64,000 nucleotides of DNA from Margaritifera margaritifera (GCA_029931535.1 JAQPZY010001555.1:1927001-1991000); one strand, 5' to 3'. Positions 11,073 through 22,960 are shown, numbered from the stretch's first letter. Translations and numbers: made by a program. The notes: generated by a model not told the origin, from the sequence alone.

Positions 11073-11369
11073 GTGTCTAGCAGGTTTGGAAAAAAAGTAT
11101 TAGACTCCTGGATAAATCTTAATTTAACATATTTTTGGAAAAACTTCAATAATGAAGACATTAGTTACATCTAAATAAACATGCCCATAAATGTGAAACC
11201 TAATCATAGCAGCATAATAAACATATAAAACATTTTTTTCAATTGTCTTTGGATGGTAAGAGGGATAGGAATAACCGAAACATTATTATCAATGATTAAA
11301 GGGGGAAAGGGTTATGAATGATTGATTTTTAACGTAAATATATGGCTGTAAAAGTATGTATGAAGGTAT

Positions 11370-13560
11370 AGGGTTTAACGGAATTTCAGCACAATACTAG
11401 CTATATAGTGCTGATTAAAAGTTAATTTATAATTTGTAAAGAGATAAAAATGCAAAAGCTATAGTAAAATAGAGCCTTCCAAATAAATGTATCATTATAG
11501 ACCTTGAAGATAAAAGATATAAGTTAAACATGTCAAAGTTCTATAAAAAAAAGATTTATAAAATAAAAGATAAAGATACAAAAATTATTATTATATAGTG
11601 TAAAATTGTATATATAAAAAGCGTTCTTTTATAAATTCCAATATATTTTCTGGTGATGCATCATTAAAAAAGCTTCCTATCTGAGTTCACATTCAAAGCA
11701 AATACTTTTGTTTCAAAGGGTGCAAGGCAAGTCGATACACTCGACAAGAATGTGTTGTACTGTAAGTGAGCACTGGCATGCACTATGGTCGAGGTTCACC
11801 TTTCAGGAGGTATGCATGAGTCAGGTATGTGTCCTGTACTTGATCAGCACAATATCATCATTTACATCTGCAATTTGTTCTACATGAGGGATGCCACCCT
11901 CAAAGGATGGTGGTGATGATCCGAAACTAGTTTGTAGAGTTTTCTTTCCACATATTTTGCCAAGTATTTAAAATGTACTGATTTATATAATACTAGTATT
12001 TTTGAAGACGCTATATAAAGCCTTTCGATCAGAATCGAGTGACAGCAGCGCTACTTTGGCACCTTTATCTGCATTTTCATTACCGTTAATAACAATGTGA
12101 CTTGGCAGCCAACAGTACACAACACTCTTTCCAGATTTTATGAGCAAATCTTATTCCTATACGATTTAGGATATTAACGGGTTTTCAAAAATTTAACGTT
12201 TTGAAAGGTTTTCAGAGTGGAAAGGGAATGCGAAAAGGTATATAAATTTGTTTATGAGAGGTTTCTATGAAGTTCAAAGAGTTGAGTATGACTCTAATTT
12301 CTACTGCAGAAATGGAGGCGTTATCTGGTAACCGGTTCGAGATGGTGCACGGGGTATTGCAATGGCAGCTTCAGCATTGTCGGCAGCTCTCGTACTGTCT
12401 GTATACATGGGCGTATGGCTGAAATAAGAAACTGTGATTTATTATAATTTAATTTACTCTGAGAAAGGTTTGTTTCGGGGCTTTATGAATTGGCAAAAAT
12501 AAAATATTATTTGGAGGGCATTTTAATGACCAAAGAGGTGGTTTGGGAATATAAAGTTTCCATATTTGGCAAGATGATGCTTGCTGCTTCTAGATGAGGA
12601 CGAATTCGTATGCCAGCGGGTGGAATGAAATTTAGCTTCAGATTGTACAAGGTTTGGTATCTGGGCCTAAAGATGACATTATATCCAAGATTAGATGGAT
12701 TGGAGGATAATTTGGTAGTGTAGTGAAGAGCCAGTGTTGTTCGTCTGAGATAAAATTATGGTTCATTTGCCTAAACATATATGCTTTCTGAATGGGAAGT
12801 ACTAAATGCCCAACACAAAATCTCTCTGCCTGACTATGTATTGCATCAAGTATATGCAGGTAAGATTTGCGATCTGAACCGCATACAATCGAACTATAGT
12901 CAAGTTTAGCTCTTACTTAAGAGCTGTATAACCGGATTAAGACCTCCATGTCAGCTTCCCAATCTGTGTTTGCCACTACTCGTATTTAATACAGGGCTGT
13001 ATTAAATTTTGTCACCGAGATATCTATTATATAGAAGTAACGTTAATTTACGGACAAAATTAAGTCCTAAATTTTTGGTCACCTCAGCAAGAAGGATAAA
13101 AAAATGTAAAGACAAAGTTTTGGATCATTATGAATCTCATGTAATTGGCAGGAGTGCATAGAAACAGTTCGAGATTTTGAAAAATATGAATCCGTTTAAT
13201 TCTGACCATTTCCGAAGCACACCTGTAGTTGACGTTCAATATGCATACTTTTTAATCTATAGCTGATCAAAACGTCGTCGACATATAATGAGCAGTCAGT
13301 TCCTGGATTTAGGCATTTCACTATGCTGTTAATTTAGATGTTCAAACGGATGATTGATAATATGCTGCCCTGAGGTAAATCCGTATGACGAGGAAAACAA
13401 TGGATATAAAGATAGGTAGGCTACCTTTTTCATCTTGCTGTACTTCATTATGTTGTCATAAGCTTTTCTCATGTCAAAAACGATGGTTACTATATATTCT
13501 TTGTTTATGAAAGTTTCTCTAATAAATGTTTCAAGCAAAGTAACACCTACCATATGATAC
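11370..13560 (-). mobile_element. Decayed LINE (reverse transcriptase, RNase H, Cys/His tail), 5'-truncated
   Basis: Non-LTR retrotransposon relic read on the minus strand. From its 5' side the visible pieces are an LETFIRETFINKEY and IVFDMRKAYDN segment at 13430-13553 (early reverse transcriptase), a DLPQGS turn (13364-13378), the catalytic YVDD (13274-13285), then an RNase H stretch reading HIVINGNENADKG (about 12068-12110). The C-terminal cysteine cluster CQCSLTVQHILVEC follows near 11740-11780. Stops and frame changes are frequent, so it is dead. The order reverse transcriptase, RNase H, Cys-rich tail is that of I-group LINEs. No endonuclease is seen, so the copy is probably 5'-truncated near 13560. 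The 3' end near 11370-11385 reads tgtgctgaaattccgttaaa plus ccctata, very like the 3' ends of the SINEs in this window. Confidence 0.82.
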
Positions 13561-14669
13561 TTACCTACGGAAACTTTAGTACCAAAATATTCGATATTAT
13601 TTTGCGTGAGAACTTTAAAGCTATTTCAGTATTTTCTGAATTACAGATACCTTTCCCTTTTCAAACGAGAAGTTATCATCCGATTTAATTTGTGTGAAGA
13701 CAAAGATGAATTCAATAAGGGTACAATACTAATTAAGGAACAGCTACACGTAGATCGGTTATTTTTGTTTGTTTTTGCAAAGATTGGATTGGTAGTAAAT
13801 TCAGATATGTAAAAGAGATTTTGTTTTAAATGTGTCGTTTTGGAAGAAAAGGTGATGTTGCAAAAACATTGGAAACATAGGTGGTCTAGAATTTATACTT
13901 ACAAATATTGATGTAAGATATGTTTTTAAAAATCACAGAATTTCATTAAAAAATTTTAAACAACATCCTTGATTATATCGACAGTTCGTTTCCATGTAAA
14001 TTAAATGATACAAAACTTGTGAATTATGCAAAAACAAAGAAGACATTTACGATTTACTGTATGTAGGTCAAAGTATGTGCAAAAAAGAAAAAAAAAATAT
14101 GAAATCTCTGGAACATACTTGGTCTAAAGTCAACATGGAAACTTTAAGTGTCTGGTTTTGGGTTCTGGACGATTTTACAAATTATGTTAAAAAATAATTT
14201 ATTATGTATCTCGTGCAATTTTTAATCAATATGTTCGAAGATTTTTGTAGGAAATGTAAAATCCTATATATTGTGTCTGGATATAAGAATGCATACAAAG
14301 AATGCATAAAACATACATGTTTCACATATACAATTATATTAGTTTATGACACGCACAGAGGCACTGCAGCTTTGTGTGTTGTAAAAAACATCTTCATTAC
14401 ATCCCAGTAGGAAGGTTGAAGCTACTAACTGCTAGACTTTTCAAATAGGGGAACGATTTCATCAGCCTTCGTTTTTACAGGTCAAGAATACACCGGTAGA
14501 GCAGCAGTGTAAGTATGTGTAACAAATGTGGAAAAATGCAATCAAGTGATATACATTATATCTGCAAACGCGTTTATCAGATGCTTGTTCAATTCAAATG
14601 CTTATTCAATCTCTGTAAATTTGCACAGATGCCCCCAGCCCTTTGTTCAAGCAATTACGGGCAAATACA

Positions 14670-14672
<3 letters not shown>
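13561..14672. other. Non-coding, nothing recognised
   Basis: Very A+T-rich. The 68-codon frames at 13606-13812 and 14204-14410 lack recognisable motifs. Confidence 0.45.

Positions 14673-14735
<63 letters not shown>
14673..14735. repeat. (TA)n microsatellite, about 31 units
   Basis: Uninterrupted alternating TA. Confidence 0.98.
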
Positions 14736-14737
<2 letters not shown>

Positions 14738-16926
14738 CCTTTGATGTTTTGATGCTGTCTTTTTAGGTGCGATTGTCACTATAAATGCTTTAGTTGATAT
14801 ACGCTAAACTCCTCGCCACAAAAGTTTTGAGTCGCAACCTGGGTTCTCTTGGAAAGAAACCTGAACTTCGGACAAATAATCCTATGTACAATCACGGTGT
14901 CCATTTTTACATGTGCTTCTATATTGTTTTGTATATGTCATTATATATGTTTTTATATACTGTTTTATTTATTTATTTTTGAAGTGTTATTTCTGCTTAT
15001 TTCCAGAAGTATGTTATATACAGTTGATTTTATCAATTAAATGCGGATGCTGCTACTATTACATTCGCGAAAGTCAGTTTATGTACTGAAATACTCCAAT
15101 TTGTCTTAGGAAAACACGCGAGGAAAGTTAAATGTAAAATAGTGATAACGGGAACATTGGATGAGAACTAAAGCCAAGTACGACCTCATCCAACTCAGAA
15201 TGCGCAGAGAAGCTCAAAGGTCTAAGTCAAGGTTATTCATAATGCACCTTGACCTGTATTGGTGGACAACGAGCCAATAAAATACAATAAAAAAGAAGGA
15301 AACAAAAGAAGTGGATTCTGAAAATTCCATTACAATCGCAGACGTATTTCAAGGACTATAAGTTAGCTCTAGAGGAATTAAATCTGGTGAAAATTAATAA
15401 TCCGCCGCGCAAAGAAAGTTCATTGATGATTGCAAAAGTACAAAATGAAAAGTACCAAAGTTGTTATGAAAATCGAAAAAGTAACGAAATATACGTTATT
15501 TACTTCAGAAATCTTTACATACAGTTAGGTTTTAAAAATACAAATATACACATAGGTTTCTTATTTAAACAAAAGCCGTGTCCAGAATCCTACATTGGAC
15601 TGTATACAAGTTTGAAATACAGATATTTGTTGATGAATACCCATGTGTTAGATAAGAAGGTGGAAAACCCCAGGCACAGAAAAGAGACGAAAATTTCTTT
15701 TTCAATTGTCATGTCAGAAATATATGTAATTTTATAGGAAAAGAATTATTGAGGATATCCTCGTCCTGGTTATTTTGAAACACAAGAAAATCAAAGTAGC
15801 TATTCAATTTACGGTTGATTTACCCTGCTTGGGATCTATTAATGTTTGATGCACGAATTCTACAACAAGTTGAAGGAAAGAAAAAACGATGGCATAACGA
15901 GACTGTTATAATGACTGATACTGATTCTGTATGCACTTATGTTGAGACAAAATTGTTATGTGTACTATGACATATAGCATTAAGATCTATAACTATACTC
16001 GTGACTATGCCAAGGACAACATATCTGACTTATAATAAGTTGATTTTTCAATGACGAGTCAAATGGTGTTACAACTGGAACGGTTTTTGAGTTAAGGTCA
16101 AAACTTCACTCATTTAAAATTCATGAAGATAAAAACAGGTTTGTAGAGGAATAAAAATGTATGATAAAAATAATGTAAATTCGAGATATAAAAAGATTAT
16201 ATACTTCTACAATAAATGAATTTACTCTGATTGGCAAACAACAAATAAAGTAGCACTGTCTGTGTATGATAACAAGCGAATTTGGTTTGAAAACGTAAAC
16301 ATATTACTTTGAATGTCTCTTGCAGAATATAGTCGAAGGGAAGTTCGAGCCGCTTTAAACGTTTACTATTTTACATTGGTCTGTTTCAAAGTATTTACAA
16401 TTTGTCCTAAATAACGTAGTTCAATTCAAGAACCGTTTCTTTGCCTATTTTGCCATTGTTAAGAAGACTACGAAAAACCTAACATGATCTCTGATATGGT
16501 TGATTATGGTGTTGTGCCATCACCCATACAGATATAACAAAATATCTACCATTAAAATATAGTTTGGTTAAGTAGGTTACTTTTCTTTCCATATCGTCAA
16601 GGTTGATACAATCATAAATCAGTAGCAAAGTGTTCTAATCATTGATAGACATCAACCAGTAGCTCTAACCACTTGTCTAATTAATCTTTATATTCTATAA
16701 CTATCACATTTACATCCTTGAATAACCTCTTTGTGTCGTATATCTTGTTGCACAGATAGGTTGGACAGATAATGACAATGTAGTTACAAACGTTCTTGCA
16801 TTCAGTCTCGATCATGTTCAGCTTAATCATAATCTTTCCACAATTAGTAAATGCAGCATGCTGTGAGGGTCTTCCAAATATATTTATTGTGCAAAAAGCA
16901 CACGTTGATTGATGTACACAATGTAC
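14736..16926. other. Non-coding; one unrecognised 116-codon frame
   Basis: The frame at 15387-15737 (+) is the longest here, with Lys/Tyr/Ile-rich composition typical of chance frames in A+T-rich DNA. It has no motif, no splice context and no homologue I know. The remainder shows nothing supported. Confidence 0.35.
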
Positions 16927-16994
16927 CTCCAATACGCATTGCCTTCGGTATTATTCGTGCCTCCAATACGCATTGCCTTCGGTATTATTCGTGC
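16927..16994. repeat. 34-bp direct duplication
   Basis: Two identical copies of a unit starting ctccaatacgcattgcc, at 16927 and 16961. A recent tandem duplication. Confidence 0.95.
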
Positions 16995-18570
16995 CTAAAA
17001 TACATTTGATTTAAATTAAATTTTTTTCACATTTACCTGAGCATCAGACATAAAATGAATGTATACTTTTTAAATCACGCCATTTGCAATGCCAGTCAGT
17101 CAGTGTAAAAAGAAATTAACTTACCATCAACTATAGTGAACACTTAAACAAAAATTTACTGATTATTAAATAATAGTACAAATTCTTTCTGTGCATTGAT
17201 ATAATATCTGGTTTGATTATGAACATAATGCTATATTTATAGCAAATCTGAGAATGTAACATTCTTTTCTATTAAATGTCAAAATCCCCAACAATAGAAT
17301 CCATGACATAATATTGGAAAAATTGACACCGTTCTGACTTTATGACTATCCCGTGAACCACAAGCACTGAAATTGTTCACACAAGTTGCTGAAGTATGTT
17401 TCGGTGAGGACAGACTTTGATGACGTTTATGGGGATTTTACTGTAGCGTATCTCCCTGTTACCGACTCCGCTGACGCGTCCCTAGTGAAACTCGTATCCT
17501 TATAGTAAAACTTCAATTGGCGTCCGTTTGAAGACGGAAGAATCTGGGTTTCACCAGGATGCGTCAATACAAGACGGTTATCTCCCTTAAGCTGAATAAT
17601 TCGCATGAACTGGATGGAGTAATATCGAAATATATACAGGAATAAGTACCGAACATACCCAATATTTGCACCTAGATAGGCAGTGTTCTGGGATAAATTT
17701 ACAAGTTAGTATTATGAGGTAAGCTTTGTTAGCAATTATTTTGTTTCAAGTATCAGGTATTAGAAGGTAGCATCTCCAGACTAAGGAGCTGTCTTGGATG
17801 CAAGGGAGGAAAAGATATATGGAGAAAGAAATGAATAAACAATTAATGAATGAAGTATGTAAATGAATGAATTAATAGGGTACTGCCTAGCGACCAGTTA
17901 TCGTGAGTTTTTGAAACATAAATGACGAGTCATTCAACAAATATTATGTAAACAGTTTTTATCTTTATCACAGGGAGAAAAACTTGCTGCTTCTCTTAAG
18001 TCTCGTCTTGGTTAATTTCTTTCACGAAGTCGCGAACAAAGGGTAGTACATAGTTTGAGAGATTAAACTACTTTTCTGTACCGGAAATGAACTCACTGTA
18101 CTAGTTATCGTGATTCAAAATTAACTTCGATTCTTTTTTTCGTGAAAGTACGTATGACTGGCGAATTTGCAATTATTTCGGTAAACAGCTTTTATATAAA
18201 TTACAAACATAAAAATGATGACAACGTAGACACATTTTACATAAATATACATATTACGTATCATACATAAGCACACCTCAACAGAAAGTTCCAAATATGT
18301 TCATAGCTCAAAATGGGTATATTGCTTAATGCAAGGGAGACAAAACGGTATGGCTTAGTAGAAAATCTGCTGTTGCATTTAGCTCCCTAGATTATAAATC
18401 CACATTAAGGCTAGAAATTACATCATATCCGTCGTCAAATAAAAAATGTTTATATGCAGTCGACACTGACTTTACAGCCGAAAATGCAACAACTGTCCAG
18501 GTCCATAACGTGTAACTTTGGTTTTAATTCAATTTTTAAGGAAAGTTTTGGAGATTTTATATTATATAGC
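16995..18570. other. Non-coding, nothing recognised
   Basis: A less A+T-rich patch at 17400-17620 could be part of an exon or regulatory region, but no reading frame or splice pair is convincing. Confidence 0.4.
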
Positions 18571-18786
18571 TGCGTACATCTTAGTGACACCCACTGCGTA
18601 CATTTAAGTGATACCCACTGCGTACATTTAACTGATACCCACTGCGTACATTTAAGTGATACCCACTGTGTACATTTAAGTGATACCCACTGCGTACATT
18701 TAAGTGATACCCACTGCGTACATTTAAATGATACCCACTGCGTACATTTAAGTGATACCCACTGCGTACATTTAAGTGATACCCAC
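18571..18786. repeat. Minisatellite, 24-bp unit, nine copies
   Basis: Unit tgcgtacatttaagtgat plus acccac. Copies differ at only a few positions. Because 24 is a multiple of three and the unit is stop-free in several frames, long frames appear on both strands (8-residue repeats such as HCVHLSDT on plus and QWVSLKCT on minus). None has a credible start context or flanking domain. Confidence 0.96.
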
Positions 18787-20200
18787 TGCAGTGGTACAAC
18801 CACTGATCATCTTCTTTGCAGTAAACGCTCACCGAAATAAACGCACGTGCAAAGTTGACCTGATAATTGTTACATCTGGTAAATTACCATACCTGGTGGC
18901 TAGCCAGTTGCGATCCATCTCACCGGAGAAGGAAATCCTTGCTCCAAACTGGCATGCTCGATTTTTTTTATTTTCGCGACACATGCGCGAGCAAAGTTAA
19001 AATATCATTTTGAACTTTATGTGGCGAATGCGGACTAAAAGTCCGTGTCCTTATCAGTAAGTATTTTACATTCTTCAGGAAAAGAACAATCCTAGTGCGT
19101 GGATATCTTCAAATGTTATTTTCAACGTCACAAGGAAATCAAATAATTGAAGGGTGTAGTAAAACATCAAATAATCTGGCAACAAATTTGGCTGCATAAT
19201 AAATTATCTCCAAGGAGATGTCTTACAATGTGCGATTTCCTACACAGAGTAAAGAGCCAGCAAACATAATTAAATTGAATGAACGAATAAATTAACATGC
19301 TTAATACCACCTCCGGGAACTTTACGATGAAATGACACTTGCTTGCGATTTTAAAGACTGTTTGAAGTACTTGAATGCTAAATGAGATATAAGAAATATA
19401 AATATAGGAAGAGAAAGGAAAGCGAATAAGCGGGTGGACAGACAATTATACATGGATAGGTACCTCGTTAGATAGATCATATATAGATAGATATTGAAAA
19501 AGGATATAATTACCCTATGGCATGTTATGTAACCAAATAAGAGTGAATAACTTAAGAATTAATTTATTTTGTAGAAGTCAATCATTCCTAACATGTAGGA
19601 ACTAACAAAACACGAATAAATACTGTCTGAGCAATTCGACATCGCCATTTTATCAAAATTGTTTCGTTTATTACCAATATCCATTTTTCACAAATTTAAA
19701 TTAGCATATTCGCATTTAGTTTTGAATTTGCAGATGGGTTTATCACGAGTCACTCAAATCACGCCGTCCACAAATCAAGTTTTTTTTATTTGATTAGATG
19801 TGCTAAAATGATTTGGATTACGTATAATTGTAAATATTAATTAACACTGTTTTCCGGAGTAAACATTCTGGCCATCCTGACGTTAGGCCTCAAAGAACAA
19901 GATATATTCACTTTTATAAACCGAGTCTCAGTCATAAAAAGTACATCACAGTTTTTGTTTTAATGTGAAGTGACTCTAAGTAAATATAATGCATCAAAAG
20001 AGTAAATTCATGCAACAATATCAGGCTAATGACTTATCCAAAATGAAATAATTTCTTTCTGTCTGTTTCTCGCTCTCTCCATTCTCTCCAAGGCAACGAT
20101 TTAAAAAAAGAAGATACATAATATATCAATACTAACACAGTTTTCGATATACTTGATAAAGTTGTATCAATAACCTCTCTTTTACTATTGATTTGCACGT
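18787..20200. other. Non-coding, nothing recognised
   Basis: Downstream of the GPCR in the GPCR's orientation. It contains tttatt at about 19789, which is AATAAA on the minus strand and a possible distant polyadenylation signal. Confidence 0.4.
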
Positions 20201-20389
20201 ACATCAAAAGTATACCTATAAATGTATCAAAAGTATACCTATAAATATATCAAAAGTATACCTATACATATATCAAAAGTATACCTATACATATATCAAA
20301 AGTACACCTATACATATATCAAAAGTATACCTATAAATATATCAAAAGTATACCTATACATATATCAAAAGTATACCTATAAATGTATG
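20201..20389. repeat. Minisatellite, 23-bp unit, eight copies, in the GPCR 3' flank
   Basis: Units of the form atatcaaaagtatacctata with a/c variation. The array ends about 30 bp beyond the GPCR stop codon on the minus strand, so it probably lies in that gene's 3' UTR. Confidence 0.95.
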
Positions 20390-20422
20390 AGAGATACCTA
20401 AATTGTCCGTTGGCATCCAGTA

Positions 20423-21736
20423 TCAATTACATCTATGGAATAAAGGGAGTATCCCGTAAAAAGACAGTAATTCTTGCCTAAATGTTTTGTCGCAGAATCC
20501 ATATATAACTGGATTAGCCATGTTGTTTATGAAAAACGACCAGATAAATGTATTGTACAGGTACAGACCTGCAGGGGACAGAGAGGCCAGAAAGTCTTTC
20601 TTCATGAAATCCACAATCTGTAAAATTAAATGTGGCATGAAGCTACAGAAGAAAACCACAGTAATCATAAACATAATAAATGTTATCCTCCTAGTTTTCT
20701 TTTCTCCTTTGCGCAATTTCTTTTTTTCTTTTTTTCCTGCAGTGTTGTCAGATGAGATTAAGTTATCTTTCTTTGCGCTCCCGATTCTGACATTCTTCTC
20801 TGTACTTTTCGATTGGAGATCATTGATCCAAATCTTCAGCTTACGGTCGGAATTGACCAAATTGATCACATCCCTTTCTGAGTCCTTCAGAATATTGTCT
20901 GTTGACTGCAGTGGATTTTCTACAGTTCCGGAAGAATCTTTACTTGAACTTGTGGTTGATATAGGTGGAGACTTTGAATAATGCGCTGCACTTCTGATGG
21001 TCTTATGTCTTAAAATCTGGGCTCCAATCATGGCATAGAGAACACACAGGACTGTGAAAGCTCCAAATACAAAAAACATCAGGAGAACGTTAAAATAGAC
21101 TTGATATTTGGTGCTCTTAAACCTGTCTTCAGTCCAACATCGGACACCAGTAATATTACCTATTTCAGTGTGTTGTATGCTATACCCATACAACACAGGG
21201 GCTGGCCATGAGATCACTAATCCAACGGTCATCGCTACTCCGCATGACACTTTTGCCACGGTCTCCGTCATTTGCTTTCCAAGAGGAACACATATCTTTC
21301 GATACCTGTCTGTGGCAATTACAAGTAGGACAAGGGCTGAGTTTGCGCACATGAAATAATTCAGAAAACGCAGTATCTTACATACTACTGTGGCGTAAAA
21401 CATTAAGGGATATCGAAGATCGACCAAAATAAAGGGCATTCCAATTGAGCATGTGACCATATCAAGAACTCCAAGACATAAAATGAATACCCTGTGATTT
21501 GATCGTTTTGTCCTGAACGAGTAGATCAAAAGCACGTGCATGTTGCCTACAAATCCAATCAACATAAGAATGCCAACAAATATTGCCCCACCGATATGTG
21601 TTTTGGCCATGGCGTCATTGATTTCTTCCAGAGTTAGATCTTCTCCAGTGTACGACACCGATGCCACATCATTCTGTACATTGGAGGTTACGTTTTCCTC
21701 AAAAGTTACTGAAAGGTCTCGATTTACTGAAGTCAT
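20423..21736 (-). CDS. Class A (rhodopsin-like) G-protein-coupled receptor, intronless
   Basis: Complete 437-residue receptor for an unknown ligand, acting at the plasma membrane. The start is the first ATG, and an in-frame TGA lies ten codons upstream (21767-21769). The N-terminus (1-47) has a glycosylation sequon at N15. Seven membrane spans fall at roughly 48-73, 82-106, 117-141, 163-186, 212-240, 351-376 and 390-414. Class A marks are GN in TM1 (N65), LxxxD in TM2 (D92), conserved C119 paired with C200, DRY at 143-145, and NPVIY at 408-412 followed by a helix-8 sequence. The third intracellular loop is long (about 241-350) and Ser/Lys-rich with a strongly basic end (KKEKKKLRKGEKKTRR). The usual TM6 CWxP reads S-F-M-P, so the toggle tryptophan is phenylalanine. 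The frame is intact. The general look is of a peptide or orphan receptor from an invertebrate expansion, with no close relative named. Confidence 0.93.
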   Translation of the reverse strand: MTSVNRDLSVTFEENVTSNVQNDVASVSYTGEDLTLEEINDAMAKTHIGGAIFVGILMLIGFVGNMHVLLIYSFRTKRSNHRVFILCLGVLDMVTCSIGMPFILVDLRYPLMFYATVVCKILRFLNYFMCANSALVLLVIATDRYRKICVPLGKQMTETVAKVSCGVAMTVGLVISWPAPVLYGYSIQHTEIGNITGVRCWTEDRFKSTKYQVYFNVLLMFFVFGAFTVLCVLYAMIGAQILRHKTIRSAAHYSKSPPISTTSSSKDSSGTVENPLQSTDNILKDSERDVINLVNSDRKLKIWINDLQSKSTEKNVRIGSAKKDNLISSDNTAGKKEKKKLRKGEKKTRRITFIMFMITVVFFCSFMPHLILQIVDFMKKDFLASLSPAGLYLYNTFIWSFFINNMANPVIYGFCDKTFRQELLSFYGILPLFHRCN

Positions 21737-22242
21737 TTGTCCTCGATTTAGAAATGATGAATCGGTTCACAGCTTCTAACACCCTTTCTCTCTCCACCTC
21801 TGTCGTAAATTAATATTTGTAATTGTTTGAATGTGAAGTGAATATATTCTCAAGTAGATCTAAAATATCTCTGCAATAGTCAATACCAAGAAACCTCTAT
21901 CCAGTGTGTTAGTACCCTTTAGCCTGTTGCATAAATTTGGATGGTTATGTAGTGAAGATCTTACTAAGTATTTATGTCTGTTTTATACTCGGTGAAATGA
22001 AACAGTGCTGGTTCCATTGGTGGCACACAATGTCGTACCAATACTTATCTTGCTTTCATTATGTATGATTTGTTGACCCAAAATTAGGGCTAATAGCTAA
22101 ATATAGACAATGGCGTATTAAAGTCTACAGAAGCAATCAAAAGTTACACCATCTAATAGCTCATAAAAAGTCGCGTCCAAATCATTATTTGCAAGAAAAA
22201 ATTATTAGCTCTTATGTCAGTGATTGTCAACTGAAGATAAGA

Positions 22243-22243
<1 letters not shown>
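21737..22243 (-). other. 5' flank of the GPCR
   Basis: Upstream of the receptor start on the minus strand. No TATA box or 5' exon can be defined with confidence. Confidence 0.4.

Positions 22244-22289
<46 letters not shown>
22244..22289. repeat. (TA)n microsatellite bordering the foldback element
   Basis: Pure TA run, 6 bp outside the left arm of the inverted repeat at 22296. Confidence 0.97.
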
Positions 22290-22292
<3 letters not shown>

Positions 22293-22295
22293 GCA

Positions 22296-22960
22296 ACAAA
22301 CTGACAACGAACAGTGCAAAACTAGATGATATCTAGCCAGTGCGCTTTCGACTCTCGTTGAGTCTTTGTCAGAGGCGAAATTACAACACAGAGACAAATA
22401 AGACAAACAATAAAAAGAATAGAAAACGTTGAATATACAAAATGTACATGATTATTATGGATCTAATAGAAGTAGTATTTTAAGATTGTGGATATCGCGT
22501 CTTATTATTAAAAACGTTATATGTTTAAAACCCATATTTTTCAAACAGTTGGTAAATTTAATTCATTATTCATATGCTTACCTATAAGTAGTCCTTGCTG
22601 GCGTTAGTATTATTATTGTGGTTATTGCCAATACGAGACAATTACTTATCTGGGACATAATCTAGATCACTTTATATTTAAAAAATAGATGTCGCTTTTC
22701 CTCCTTCATTTGTAGGTCAAAACCAACCAGAATGTCATTTTATCATTGGAATTCAAACCAATAGCACGCGATATCCACAATTGTGAAATAATGCATCTCT
22801 TAGATCCATAAGCATGTAAAGTTTTGTAAATTCAACGTTTACTTTTGTGTTTATTGTTTGTCTCTGTTTTGTAAATTTTGCCTCTGACAAAGATTCATTG
22901 AGAACCAAAAGCGCTCTGACTAGTCAGAAACTAGTTTTGCACTGTTCGTTGTCAGTTTGT
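22296..22960. mobile_element. Foldback element with about 200-bp arms between two (TA)n tracts
   Basis: The left arm (22296-22500) begins acaaactgacaacgaacagt. The right arm (22766-22960) is its diverged reverse complement, ending ctgttcgttgtcagtttgt. Matches continue through cagaggcgaaat/atttt-gcctctg, ggatcta/tagatcc and gtggatatcgcgt/acgcgatatccac. The spacer 22501-22765 is non-coding. Each arm carries, on opposite strands, a small stem-loop with CTGACAA on one side and (in the left arm) GAAA on the other. Both outer sides run into (TA)n. It could be two head-to-head copies of an element end or a true foldback transposon. Confidence 0.85.
22346..22372 (-). ncRNA. Hammerhead-like core: CTGACAA, 5-bp stem, GAAA
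   Basis: On the minus strand the order is CTGACAAA, stem GACTC, loop AACGA, stem GAGTC, then GAAA. This is the arrangement of stem II and the flanking core of a hammerhead ribozyme (CUGANGA, stem II, GAAA), except that the second conserved G is A here. Stems I and III and a cleavage site are not demonstrated. The mirror copy at 22884-22909 has a weakened stem. Treat as a candidate only. Confidence 0.3.

Noticed and set aside
15387..15737. 116-codon frame as a hypothetical gene
   Set aside because: Lys/Tyr/Ile-rich composition, no motif, no homologue I know and no transcript signals. Likely chance in A+T-rich DNA.
20487..21779. Plus-strand frames of 79-164 codons across the GPCR
   Set aside because: Antisense shadows of the receptor gene.
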